Assembly: GCA_004173515.1 (NCBI GenBank)
Contig: SECN01000034.1
Coordinates: 1-44,066, forward strand
From: Myxococcaceae bacterium
GTDB taxonomy: Bacteria; Myxococcota; Myxococcia; Myxococcales; Myxococcaceae
Direction of reading: 5' to 3'
Length of the DNA: 44,066 bases
Shown here: piece by piece, positions 1 through 7,517 of the stretch
Layout of the letters: each line of letters begins with the position of its first letter
How positions within the stretch are numbered: the stretch's first letter is position 1
Program-made: the position numbers and the translations under genes
The notes under the pieces: model-generated
The model's database searches: none
What the model was told of the DNA's origin: nothing
Seen by the model: the letters and a program-made list of their open reading frames with translations, nothing else

Positions 1-779
1 GACTCGGTGCGCTCGTGCACCGGGATTTCGTCGAAGGGCACCGGCGCCGGGTCGAACGCGAAGGCGCTCGCCACGGAGTTGCCCTTCAGGTCCACCACGG
101 ACGGGGTGCACGTCTCGCACGAGACGACCTCCAGGCGGGCGCCCATCTGGCCCAGCGCGCGCGGCAGGTACTTCGTGCGGATGACCTGGGTGCTGTTGGG
201 CGGCACGGTGATGGTGTCCGGCGTGAACGGATCCGCCTGGTCGCCCGCGACCTTCAGCGTGAGCGGCAGGTCCACCGGGTTGGTGACGGTGACCTCCAAC
301 ACGCGGTCGCTGTCGACTTCCAGCGTCTCGTAGTCCAGCACCGGCGGGTTCACGCCGATGTTCGTGGGCGTGCCCAGGCCGCGCACAGGCAACTGGTTGG
401 TGGAGCCGACGTTGGCGTCCGTCGTCACGCGCAGCGTCTCCTCCACGGCGCCTTCGGCCAGCGGATGGAAGCGCACCTTCACCACGTGCGACTCACCCGG
501 CGGCACGCGGCCGCCGCCTTCGGTGAGCTCCACCTGGTAGGACGGATTGTTGCCCAGCCCCAGCGCCTCCAGCGCGGAGAAGGGCACGTAGCCGACATTG
601 CGGATGCGCACTTCGCGCTCGCGCCATTCGCCCACCGGCACCTCGCCGAAGTCGAGCGCTTCCATGTCCAGCACCGCGGTGGCCTGCACCCCGCGCGTCT
701 GGTCTTCCTCGTGACACGCCAGCGTCCCCGCCACCAGGGACGCCAGCAGGACGAACCGACCCCTCCACCCCATCACCAT
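1..779 (-). CDS. Exported lipoprotein-like protein with ASPM/SPD-2/Hydin-type Ig-like domains (3' end beyond window)
   Basis: The frame reads leftwards and runs off the left edge, so the C-terminus is missing (259 codons seen). It begins with a hydrophobic segment ending in a Leu-Ala-Cys at residue 22, which resembles a lipoprotein signal although the -3 position is not ideal. Two Ig-like repeats follow: the first (about residues 35-140) opens with LDFGEVPVGE, has 'RIRNVG' and ends 'PVRGLGTP'; the second starts at 'PPVLDYETLEV'. This is the pattern of choice-of-anchor-D / ASPM-SPD-2-Hydin domains found in many myxobacterial surface proteins. The start at 779 is chosen because GGAG lies six bases upstream; a second ATG two codons in is possible. 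The specific role is unknown; an outer-membrane or surface adhesion/scaffold role is inference. Confidence 0.72.
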   Translation of the reverse strand, partial: MVMGWRGRFVLLASLVAGTLACHEEDQTRGVQATAVLDMEALDFGEVPVGEWREREVRIRNVGYVPFSALEALGLGNNPSYQVELTEGGGRVPPGESHVVKVRFHPLAEGAVEETLRVTTDANVGSTNQLPVRGLGTPTNIGVNPPVLDYETLEVDSDRVLEVTVTNPVDLPLTLKVAGDQADPFTPDTITVPPNSTQVIRTKYLPRALGQMGARLEVVSCETCTPSVVDLKGNSVASAFAFDPAPVPFDEIPVHERTE

Positions 780-1011
780 TGTCCGCTCCCCACCCTTCCA
801 CGCCACACGCACACGGATGCCCGGGACACGTGATCCATCTCGGGCTGGCTCTAATCAAGTCCCGTGCCGTCGCGGGGCCATGGGAGCCAGTCACCTGAAA
901 TCAAGGACTTGGAGAGGGCCTTGGCGGCCAAGTGAGCGCTGGAGGGAACCAGGGTGCCCTGGAGGGTGAAAGGTTTTTCCTGACCTTTTGCCAACCCTCA
1001 CCCCCATCTTT
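780..1011. other. Intergenic gap
   Basis: No coding frame is convincing here. Read on the minus strand, the part next to the hydrolase stop (about 965-1005) can form an imperfect hairpin (GAGGGT with ACCCTC, AAGGT with ACCTT) but has no clear T-run, so I do not call a terminator. The left part should hold the promoter of the lipoprotein gene ending at 779. Confidence 0.4.
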
Positions 1012-1893
1012 TCAGGTCGGGGAGGCGACGTTTGCCTGGACGAAGGTCGCGATCGCGGCGGCGACGGCCCGGGGTTGCTCCAGATGGACGTGGTGGCCGC
1101 CCTCGAAAACCTGGGGTGGGCCCACCAGGGTGCGCAACGCGTCCAGCCGTCCTTGGAGGAGGGCCGGGGAAGGGGACAGGCCCTCACTTCCGCGCAGCAC
1201 CTGGACGGGGCAGGTGACGGCGTCCTCCAGGGCCAGCCACTGGGCCTCGTCGAAGCCCTGGCCGAAGCGGCGGCGGTGGCGTGGGTCGAAGCTGAAGGCC
1301 TGTTCGCCTTCCGGCGTGGGGTGGGTGCCGTGGCGGGCGAAGAGCAGGGCCGCGTCCGGGGACAGGGTGGGGTTGGCCTGGCGCAGGCGCTCCGCGGCGG
1401 CCTCCACGGTGGGGTAGCGCTTGCGGTGGGGCGGGCGGCGCGCGTCGTCCAGGAAGCCGCGCAGCCGCTGCACCGCGCTCGCGGGCGGACCTCCCGAGGG
1501 GCCCAGGCTTTCGATGAGGGTCAGGCTCTGGATGCGCTCGGGGCGCGCGGCGGCGTACGCGAGCGCGACGATGCCGCCCAGCGAGTGCCCCACCAGGTGC
1601 ACGGCGGGCAGGGACAGCCCGTCCAGCGTGGCCTCCACGTCCAGCAGGTGGTCGCTGAGGTGGTAGGTGGCGCCGGGCCCTACGTGGCCGCTCTCCCCCA
1701 TGCCTCGGAAGTCGAGCAGCACCGTGTGCCAGTCGGTGGGCAGGTGTTCGCAGAGCGGGTCGAAGCTGTGCGAGTGATCCAACCAGCCGTGGAGGAACAG
1801 GACCGCGGGCGTCCCTTCCGGGTGGCGCTGGCGGATGTGCAGCGGCAGGCCCTCGGCGTCCAGGGTGCGTGATTCAAAGGCGGTGGTGGGCAT
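1012..1893 (-). CDS. Alpha/beta-fold hydrolase
   Basis: A 293-residue cytoplasmic alpha/beta hydrolase. The oxyanion-hole motif LFLHGW is at about residues 32-37, the strand after it carries DFRGMGESG (61-69), and the nucleophile elbow GHSLGG puts the catalytic serine at 104. The base histidine is in GGHHVHLEQP (266-274). The third acid is probably near 237, where the usual 'VLRG..' strand ends, but here the local residue is Glu rather than Asp. Length and order fit epoxide-hydrolase/lipase-like esterases; the substrate cannot be read from sequence. Start at 1893 has an excellent AGGAGG ribosome site. It follows the putative immunity gene by 44 bases on the same strand and may be co-transcribed with the toxin/immunity pair, though nothing links them in function. 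Confidence 0.88.
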   Translation of the reverse strand: MPTTAFESRTLDAEGLPLHIRQRHPEGTPAVLFLHGWLDHSHSFDPLCEHLPTDWHTVLLDFRGMGESGHVGPGATYHLSDHLLDVEATLDGLSLPAVHLVGHSLGGIVALAYAAARPERIQSLTLIESLGPSGGPPASAVQRLRGFLDDARRPPHRKRYPTVEAAAERLRQANPTLSPDAALLFARHGTHPTPEGEQAFSFDPRHRRRFGQGFDEAQWLALEDAVTCPVQVLRGSEGLSPSPALLQGRLDALRTLVGPPQVFEGGHHVHLEQPRAVAAAIATFVQANVASPT

Positions 1894-1937
1894 GGCGTGG
1901 CTCCTCCTGCCCGTGTGTCAGCAACGGCGTGTGGGCC

Positions 1938-2699
1938 TCAAGGGGCCGCGCGTCCGCCAATCACGGGGAAGCGCTCGTAGGCCCGCAGGAGCGCGTCCAG
2001 GTGGGCCGGATTGTCGAGGTCCAGCGGCGCGTCCGTGAGCTGGACGATCCAGCCGCCCGAGGCGGTGCGCCGCGAGCGCGAGAGCAGGTCCGCGTCCCGC
2101 GCGGGGTCGGGAAAGCCGATGACCCGGGCGGCGGCGGCGGACCAGTAGCAGATCCACCCGAGTCGCTGCGGAATCTCAGGTGAGCGGATGTCCCTGGGTC
2201 TGCTGAGCGCTGGGAGTCCGCGTGGAGGCGGGGTCGAATGGGGCGCTCCGCTTTTCGTCTGGCGTGCGATGTCCAACCCCGCGTCGAACGGCGCTGCATG
2301 GCCCCAGTAGGCGCGTGCCTCCTCCGCGATGGCCTCCAGCACGGCAGAGGCTACCGCGATGCCTGCCGCGCTCAGGGGGACATCCGCATGGACTTCGAGC
2401 TGGGCCTGTCCGCCTGAAGAGTGGAATGCCTCGCCGTCCCAGCCGCTGACCGACACGAAGTCACTCTCATTGCAGTTGTGAAGGAGCGGAAACGCTCCGT
2501 TCATCTCTTGCTGGGCGAACCACGCATCGCGTTCCGTCAGGTGGGTTCGCTGTCCGTCTTCGGCGGTCGTCCACACGAGGTGCTGACCCGGAAACGCGCG
2601 CTCCATTCCATGAACGATGGCCGCAGGGCGACCCTCATTGCCCCTGAGAGCGGGGGCGTAGACGACGATGTAGATTCCATTTTCTTCCACGTCCGCCAT
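1938..2699 (-). CDS. Probable immunity protein of the toxin pair (DUF5953-like)
   Basis: A 253-residue soluble protein with no signal peptide or membrane segment. I recognise it as similar to the myxobacterial DUF5953 family, whose function is not established. Its start codon lies one base after the stop of the upstream lipoprotein nuclease (TGA-C-ATG), so the two are translationally coupled. A soluble, acidic-looking partner directly downstream of a predicted nuclease toxin is the classic position of an immunity protein. That role is inference from context; no catalytic motif is visible in it. The middle (about 150-180) is proline- and arginine-rich and likely disordered, while both ends look globular. 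Confidence 0.66.
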   Translation of the reverse strand: MADVEENGIYIVVYAPALRGNEGRPAAIVHGMERAFPGQHLVWTTAEDGQRTHLTERDAWFAQQEMNGAFPLLHNCNESDFVSVSGWDGEAFHSSGGQAQLEVHADVPLSAAGIAVASAVLEAIAEEARAYWGHAAPFDAGLDIARQTKSGAPHSTPPPRGLPALSRPRDIRSPEIPQRLGWICYWSAAAARVIGFPDPARDADLLSRSRRTASGGWIVQLTDAPLDLDNPAHLDALLRAYERFPVIGGRAAP

Positions 2700-2700
2700 G

Positions 2701-3639
2701 TCAGCACCAATCCATGACGAGGACGATGTCTTCGAGTTCCGGCGCCGCGCGTTTCAGCATTTCTTGATGCAAGGCACTTCGCACGCCGATCCGGAAGTCA
2801 AAGCCGCAGGCCCTGGCGAGTCCGAGTTCCCGCCGTAGCTCCCCCACCTGTTTGCTGATCACGATTCTTCGAAGGTCGCGCGAGTACGTATCAAAGTTGT
2901 CGGTCTTGATCTCCCACAGCACGCGAACGCGCGATTGCAGCGCATCGAACCGCTTCCCGTTGACGAGCACATCGAAGCCGGGGAACCCGTTCAGGGGGAC
3001 CCTGTCGGCGCACAGGTTGTGCAGGACATCCCCACCCAGATGAGGCACGGGCTGGGGTGCGCACTCCGGACGGCGCTCGCGCGGATCCGAGTCTCGTGGC
3101 GGCCCCGGTGGAAACAGGTCCTGCCCGGCGGGAGAAGGCTCCGGCACGGGCTTCCGCTGCGTCCCGTACTGCCGGGCGACAGGCACCGCTTCCGACCCGG
3201 GCTCCTCCAGGGAGTCCTCCTCGGGAAACGAATGCCTCAGCTCGTAAGCCTCCAACTCCTCATGGATGGCGACCGCCACCACCACCAGTCCAACGACGAC
3301 CACGGCCCCCACCACGAGCTCCGGCTGCGTCAGCAGGCAGACGCCGACCATCATCTCCAGCGTGGCCGCATCCGCGGACGCCACGGAGCACCGACGCGCG
3401 GTGTCGCGAAAGCGGATCCTCCGGGTGTCGAGCGCGTGGAAGCACCGCTCCACCACCGCCGACCAGGGCTGGGACGCCTCCCGGACGACGCACCGCCCGT
3501 CGTCCGTCCAGGGCAGTGACGCAGCCCGCTGGAGGTTGACGAGCCGCACCGTCCTGGCCGCTGGCGGACGCGGACGCGACTCCGTCGTGGCGCAGGCCGC
3601 CAACAAGCACAGCACGACAAGGAAGGGACGGAAGCGCAT
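2701..3639 (-). CDS. Lipoprotein with C-terminal PD-(D/E)XK-like nuclease domain (DUF6310-like), candidate toxin
   Basis: 312 residues. The N-terminus is a lipoprotein signal with a good lipobox LAAC (lipidated Cys16). A cysteine-containing exposed region follows, then one hydrophobic helix (about 107-124, rich in Val), a proline-rich linker (about 165-200), and a C-terminal domain from about 200. That domain holds FDVLVNG, FDAL (231-234) and LWEIKT (241-246), an Asp-x(n)-Glu-x-Lys arrangement typical of PD-(D/E)XK nucleases, followed by a conserved-looking NFDTYSRD. I believe it belongs to DUF6310, a family seen mainly in myxobacteria. A lipidated, modular protein with a nuclease at its C-terminus followed by a coupled soluble partner fits a polymorphic toxin such as the SitA toxins passed between cells by outer-membrane exchange. 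Toxicity is inferred. No SitB-like gene is visible upstream. Confidence 0.7.
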   Translation of the reverse strand: MRFRPFLVVLCLLAACATTESRPRPPAARTVRLVNLQRAASLPWTDDGRCVVREASQPWSAVVERCFHALDTRRIRFRDTARRCSVASADAATLEMMVGVCLLTQPELVVGAVVVVGLVVVAVAIHEELEAYELRHSFPEEDSLEEPGSEAVPVARQYGTQRKPVPEPSPAGQDLFPPGPPRDSDPRERRPECAPQPVPHLGGDVLHNLCADRVPLNGFPGFDVLVNGKRFDALQSRVRVLWEIKTDNFDTYSRDLRRIVISKQVGELRRELGLARACGFDFRIGVRSALHQEMLKRAAPELEDIVLVMDWC

Positions 3640-3655
3640 GGCCCCGCCCCTTCAC

Positions 3656-3673
3656 ACCCGACACACGTCGGGT
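3656..3673. promoter_or_regulatory. Perfect inverted repeat just upstream of the candidate toxin
   Basis: ACCCGAC-ACAC-GTCGGGT forms a perfect 7-base stem with a 4-base loop, ending 17 bases before the toxin start codon. It could be a repressor operator or an mRNA hairpin next to the ribosome site. Which of these it is cannot be decided from sequence. Confidence 0.4.
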
Positions 3674-3720
3674 CAAGGTCGGGCGAGGCCGCGCGAAGAG
3701 ACGGGGGTCGGCTCGGACCG

Positions 3721-3741
3721 GGGCGGCGTGCATCGCCGCCC
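3721..3741 (-). terminator. GC-rich hairpin after the 61-residue gene
   Basis: GGGCGGCG-TGCAT-CGCCGCCC is a perfect 8-base stem with a 5-base loop, 12 bases beyond the stop of the small gene ending at 3753. There is no T-run after it, as is common in high-GC genomes, so it is only a terminator candidate; it would separate the small gene from the toxin gene. Confidence 0.35.
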
Positions 3742-3752
3742 GTGGCGCGAAC

Positions 3753-3938
3753 TCAGACGGTGGTGCTGGAGGAGGCGGGACGCGGCGGGCCTCCCGAGTC
3801 CGGACGGCCGAGCACCAGCGCCAGCTGCCGGGCCTGGCTCTCCGTGGCGCAGCGGTACTCCTGGGCCTTGCCGTTCGGGCGATCAATCCGAATCACCCAG
3901 ACGTCATTCTCCTTGGTCACCACAGGCGCTTGGGACAT
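3753..3938 (-). CDS. Small hypothetical protein (61 residues)
   Basis: A 61-residue frame starting MSQAPVVTKENDVW. The start is chosen from a strong ribosome site (AAGGAGGG, about six bases upstream) rather than the longer frame reaching 4115, whose N-terminal part has no ribosome site. The first 45 residues look like a small beta-alpha fold (VWVIRIDRPNG, then a helix around SQARQLALVL); the tail is Pro/Ser/Thr-rich. No family recognised. It sits 113 bases upstream of the candidate toxin on the same strand, separated by a GC hairpin, so it is probably an independent unit. The sigma-54-like site at 3964-3979 is placed correctly to transcribe it. Confidence 0.6.
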   Translation of the reverse strand: MSQAPVVTKENDVWVIRIDRPNGKAQEYRCATESQARQLALVLGRPDSGGPPRPASSSTTV

Positions 3939-3963
3939 TGCTTCCCTCCTTACCCGGACAGAA

Positions 3964-3979
3964 AGCATCCTTCGTGCCG
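3964..3979 (-). promoter_or_regulatory. Sigma-54-like (-24/-12) promoter
   Basis: On the minus strand the sequence reads CGGCACG-AAGG-ATGCT, close to the TGGCACG-N4-TTGCA/T consensus with the required GG-N10-GC spacing. The expected start of transcription, about 12 bases downstream, falls just ahead of the AAGGAGGG ribosome site of the 61-residue gene. Sigma-54 promoters are common in developmental and motility genes of myxobacteria. No other element supports it here, so confidence is moderate. Confidence 0.42.
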
Positions 3980-4144
3980 ACCCCCGGGCTTGAGCCAAAC
4001 GCCTGATATCCGGCCTTGTCCCTGTCTTGCGGCCGCACAAGTGACAAAATTCGTTCAGCGAGCCGACAATTTTCGGGCACCCGGGTCGCACTCCTTGCGT
4101 AGCACCCCAGGGCACCCGGAAGTCGTTGGAAGGACAAACATGTT

Positions 4145-7100
4145 TCAGGCTGGGTCAGGCCACTCCCAGGCGGAGCGGTAGCCGCCGTCCGTCTGGGTGC
4201 CTTCGATGAAGCGCGCGTAGAACGCGTGGCTGCTCAGGGTGGCGGAATCGCCCACGACGAACAGGTGCCGGCGGGCGCGGGTGAGCGCGACGTTCATGCG
4301 GCGCAAATCATTGAGGAAGCCCAGCTGTCCCTCGCTGTTGGAGCGGGTGAGGCTGACGAGGACGGCGTCCTTCTCCCGGCCCTGGAACGCGTCCACGGTG
4401 TCCACCTCCACCTCCGGGTGCACCGCCTCCAGCGCCTCGCGAAGCTGGCGGGACTGGGCGCTGTACGGGGCGATGACGGCCACCTCGCGCGGGGACAGGC
4501 CCAGCGCCAGCAACTGGCGCACGCGGGCGACCACGTAGTCCGCCTCGCCCGGGTTGAAGAGGCTGTGCGTGGTGGGCTCCACCTCCTCGTCGAAGCCCTT
4601 GCCGGCCGTGTCCAGGAAGAGCACCGGCGGGGCGTCCACCTGCGCGCCGGGCGTGAGCACGTCCGTCAGCGTGCGCTCCGCCACGGACGGGTGGGCGCGC
4701 AGCTCCCCGGCGTACATCTCCTTCGAGGGGAAGGCCATGATGGTGGCGTTCATCCGGTACTGCTCGCGCAGCATGCGCTTCACGTCGTCGCCGTGGTCCT
4801 TGAGCAGCCGCTCGAAGAGGCTCACGCCCAGGCCCGCCTTGGCGGCCTCCTGCGACAGCACGGTGGGCGGAAGCTGCTGCGGGTCTCCGGCGAGCACCAC
4901 CTTGGGCGCGCGCAGGAAGCCCAGCAGGGCCAGGGGTTCGGTGGCCTGGGTGGCCTCGTCCAGCAGCGCCCGGTCGAACTCCTCGCCGGCCAGGATGCCG
5001 GAGCCCAGGCTCGCGAGCGTGACGCACACCACGTCGGACCTGGCGAGCACCGCGCGCACGGCCTTCTTCTCCAGCTTGCGCGCCTCGTCCATCAGGTCCT
5101 TGGCCTCCGCCGTGGACGAACGCGCGTTGGAGAAGCGCTCGCGGCTGCGGCCCTGGCTGCGCTGGCGGCGCGCGTAGCCGAACAGGTCGAAGGCCTCGTC
5201 GAACAGGTCGCGGCTGATGATGCGGTCCGGGTGCTCCTCCACCACGATGTCCAGTGTGTGCTCCTGGAGCCGCGCGGCGACGCGGGCGGGGTGGCCCACG
5301 CGGATGGCCCGGAGGCCCTTCTCCAGACACAGCTCCAGCAGGTGATCCACGGCGGCGTTGCTGGCCGCGGTGCACAACAGGCGCTCCCCGCGCGCGACGG
5401 CCTGCGCCGCCACCTCCGCGAGCACGGTGGACTTGCCGGTGCCGGGCGGACCGTGGACCAGGAAGAAGTCCTCCGCGGCCAGCGCGCGCTTCGTGGCGTC
5501 CAACTGCTCCGGGTTGAGCGGGCGTCCCGGCGTGAAGTCCTTCGGGTTGTCGAAGCGCGCGGGCTCGTTGCCCAGCAGCACCTCGCGCTTGTGTCGCTCG
5601 GCGCCCTTGTCCAGGGCCTTCACGCGCTGGAGGCCCGCGCGCACGCGCTCGTAGGTGATGTCGTTGGGGACGACGTCCAGGCGCAGGAGCCCTTCGGAGA
5701 TGTACGCGGGCGGGTCGCGGTCGAACGCGAGCTGGATGCGGGTGGAGGAGGCGCGCGACACGAGCGCCTTCGCCGGGTCCTTCACCTCCGCGCGGCGGGG
5801 CAGCACCGCCACGAAGTCGCCGTTGGACAGGCGCGTGGGCAGGCGCCCCCGGTCCGCGCGGGCGAGCGTGAGCAGGATGCGGCCCCCCAGGCCCACCTCC
5901 TCCTCGACGGTCTCCAGGTCCAGCACCGACAGGCCCTGCTCCTCGCGCTCGCGCAGGGACAACCCTTGCGCGAACGCGACGGTGCGGGCCTTCTCGGCCT
6001 CGCGGTTGATGAGCCGCACCGTGTAGCCGCTCGCAGGGTAGGTGGTGCCCCAGCAGTCGCGGGCGCGCACGTCGTTGCGCAAGGCGGTGCCCAGGCTCCA
6101 GTTGCCCACGCGACGCTGCTTCTCGTACGCGGCCACGCGGTCCACCGCCTCCACCCAGGTGGAGTCCCCCGCGAGCACGTCCCGGCGCTTCTCCAGGAAC
6201 TTCTGGAGCCAAGCGTTCTCCGTGATGCCGTTGTAGCCAATCACCGGCGCCACCTGCCCGCTGTTGCCCAGGGCCGTGTTGGCGCTTCGGATGAGGGCCT
6301 TCACGCCGCTCTCGCCGTGGTTGATGGCCGCGTCGTACAGCGCCGCCTTGGTGAGCGCCTGGGTGAAGCCCCAGCGCGTGGCTTCGTTCATGATGGGCGT
6401 GTAGTAGAGCGCGTCGCTCACCTGGTCCTGGCACTGCTTGAAGTCCGCCTTCGTCGCGGCGGTGTTGAAGCTCGCGGCCCAGTCCGCGGTCCAGTTGCCC
6501 ACCGCGTCCAGCTCCGCCGTGGAGGCCTGGTCCTGGCCGGTGGACAGGAAGCGGTTGTTGATGACGGTGAGCGCGGACCAATACTTCGCAAGCCGGTTGC
6601 CATTGGCCTCGGTGCGCAGCGCCCGGTAGCACTGCACGACCTGGATGGCGTCACCCGTGCCGGTGCAGAAGCCCGCGCGCCCGTTGGTGTAGCCGCGCCC
6701 GTCGTCGATGTCCTCCGAATAGGCGTAGTTGAGCGTGGGCGTGTCGTTCTCCCAGATGCTCGTCAGCGCCTCCGCCACCTTCTTCTGGTTCGCGGTGAGG
6801 CCCGCGCCGCCGGGGGACGTGGTGCCACAACTGTCCGACTGGACCTTCGCGTTGGCCGCGGTGAACGACGCGTTGGACGTGGTGGAGTAGTTGAACGTGT
6901 ACGACGCATTCACCGCCACCGTGAGCGCGGAGGTCCGCGTGAAGGTGCACGTGCGGCCCGACTGCGTGTGCGTCCAGCCCGGCTGATCATCGTCACACGT
7001 CACGCCCGACGGCACGTCGAGCGAGACCTGCGGGCTGGCGATGGCCACCGTGCCCGTGTTCTTGAACACCAGCGTGCCCCAGTAGTCCGCGCCCACGTAC

Positions 7101-7267
7101 GTGTTCGTGGTGACCGAGTGCGTGCACGCGCCCAGCGCCTGCTCCACCGCGCGCGGCGCACCTGCGACGTCGGCTTCATCCGCCGCACCACAGCCGACGG
7201 CCAGCGCCGCCAGCCCCGTGAGGACGAACCACCGGCGGGCTCCGCCCCGTGAACGCTTCGCTTCCAT
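4145..7267 (-). CDS. Exported GH46 chitosanase fused in frame to a superfamily 1 helicase (IGHMBP2/UPF1-like)
   Basis: One uninterrupted frame of 1040 residues. Residues 1-26 are a lipoprotein-type signal (AVGC, Cys26). About 48-147 form a beta-rich, carbohydrate-binding-like domain with paired cysteines. About 156-420 are a GH46 chitosanase: IWENDT with the likely proton donor Glu173, and DIDDGRGYTNG with the second catalytic acid near 188-189, through to its usual end. From Asn421 it becomes a cytoplasmic helicase: GPPGTGKS (606-613), LLDEATQ (768-774), GDPQQLPP (794-801), VDAFQGREKD (958-967), NVALTRAR (992-999). The chitosanase is essentially complete; the helicase seems to lack only its usual first ~20 residues. 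An exported enzyme and a nucleic-acid motor in one chain make no obvious sense, so this may be a deletion fusion, an assembly error, or two products with an internal start (for example GTG codons near the junction at about 6008). Start at 7267 has GGGAG seven bases upstream. Confidence 0.85.
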   Translation of the reverse strand: MEAKRSRGGARRWFVLTGLAALAVGCGAADEADVAGAPRAVEQALGACTHSVTTNTYVGADYWGTLVFKNTGTVAIASPQVSLDVPSGVTCDDDQPGWTHTQSGRTCTFTRTSALTVAVNASYTFNYSTTSNASFTAANAKVQSDSCGTTSPGGAGLTANQKKVAEALTSIWENDTPTLNYAYSEDIDDGRGYTNGRAGFCTGTGDAIQVVQCYRALRTEANGNRLAKYWSALTVINNRFLSTGQDQASTAELDAVGNWTADWAASFNTAATKADFKQCQDQVSDALYYTPIMNEATRWGFTQALTKAALYDAAINHGESGVKALIRSANTALGNSGQVAPVIGYNGITENAWLQKFLEKRRDVLAGDSTWVEAVDRVAAYEKQRRVGNWSLGTALRNDVRARDCWGTTYPASGYTVRLINREAEKARTVAFAQGLSLREREEQGLSVLDLETVEEEVGLGGRILLTLARADRGRLPTRLSNGDFVAVLPRRAEVKDPAKALVSRASSTRIQLAFDRDPPAYISEGLLRLDVVPNDITYERVRAGLQRVKALDKGAERHKREVLLGNEPARFDNPKDFTPGRPLNPEQLDATKRALAAEDFFLVHGPPGTGKSTVLAEVAAQAVARGERLLCTAASNAAVDHLLELCLEKGLRAIRVGHPARVAARLQEHTLDIVVEEHPDRIISRDLFDEAFDLFGYARRQRSQGRSRERFSNARSSTAEAKDLMDEARKLEKKAVRAVLARSDVVCVTLASLGSGILAGEEFDRALLDEATQATEPLALLGFLRAPKVVLAGDPQQLPPTVLSQEAAKAGLGVSLFERLLKDHGDDVKRMLREQYRMNATIMAFPSKEMYAGELRAHPSVAERTLTDVLTPGAQVDAPPVLFLDTAGKGFDEEVEPTTHSLFNPGEADYVVARVRQLLALGLSPREVAVIAPYSAQSRQLREALEAVHPEVEVDTVDAFQGREKDAVLVSLTRSNSEGQLGFLNDLRRMNVALTRARRHLFVVGDSATLSSHAFYARFIEGTQTDGGYRSAWEWPDPA

Positions 7268-7517
7268 GTGCCTGCTCCCTGTCGTGGACGGTGGAGGCAC
7301 GCCATGAGGCTGCATCCCCGTTAAAGCTGGAATATTGGAATTTACTGCAAACTCCAAGTCCTGCCGGGCGGTGGCGCCGGGAAGTGCACGGACCGCTCGG
7401 GCCCTCTTGGAAAGAGGTGCCCTGGGGAGGGAGGCGTCCAACCCTCGCGCGGTATGCCCCGGCGCGCACCAGCGCCATCTCCCTGGGGCCGTTCGGAACC
7501 GCGAAGGGGGGAATCAG
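7268..7517. promoter_or_regulatory. Divergent promoter region between the chitosanase/helicase gene and the glycosyltransferase array
   Basis: This 250-base gap separates divergent genes and must hold both promoters. An island around 7319-7355 is strikingly AT-rich for this genome and contains a short direct repeat (TGGAAT twice, 8-base period, 7328-7341). No consensus -35/-10 pair is convincing. The part from about 7360 to 7500 is ordinary GC-rich sequence. Confidence 0.4.

Noticed and set aside
1893..1938. The alpha/beta hydrolase as a third component of the toxin system
   Set aside because: Only position links it to the pair; the gap is 44 bases, it has its own strong ribosome site, and its fold is a common cytoplasmic esterase.
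4226..7252. A 1008-codon open frame on the plus strand opposite the chitosanase/helicase gene
   Set aside because: It is the GC-rich antisense shadow: its translation is Arg/Gly/Ala/His-rich with no domain, while the minus frame has full helicase and chitosanase motifs.
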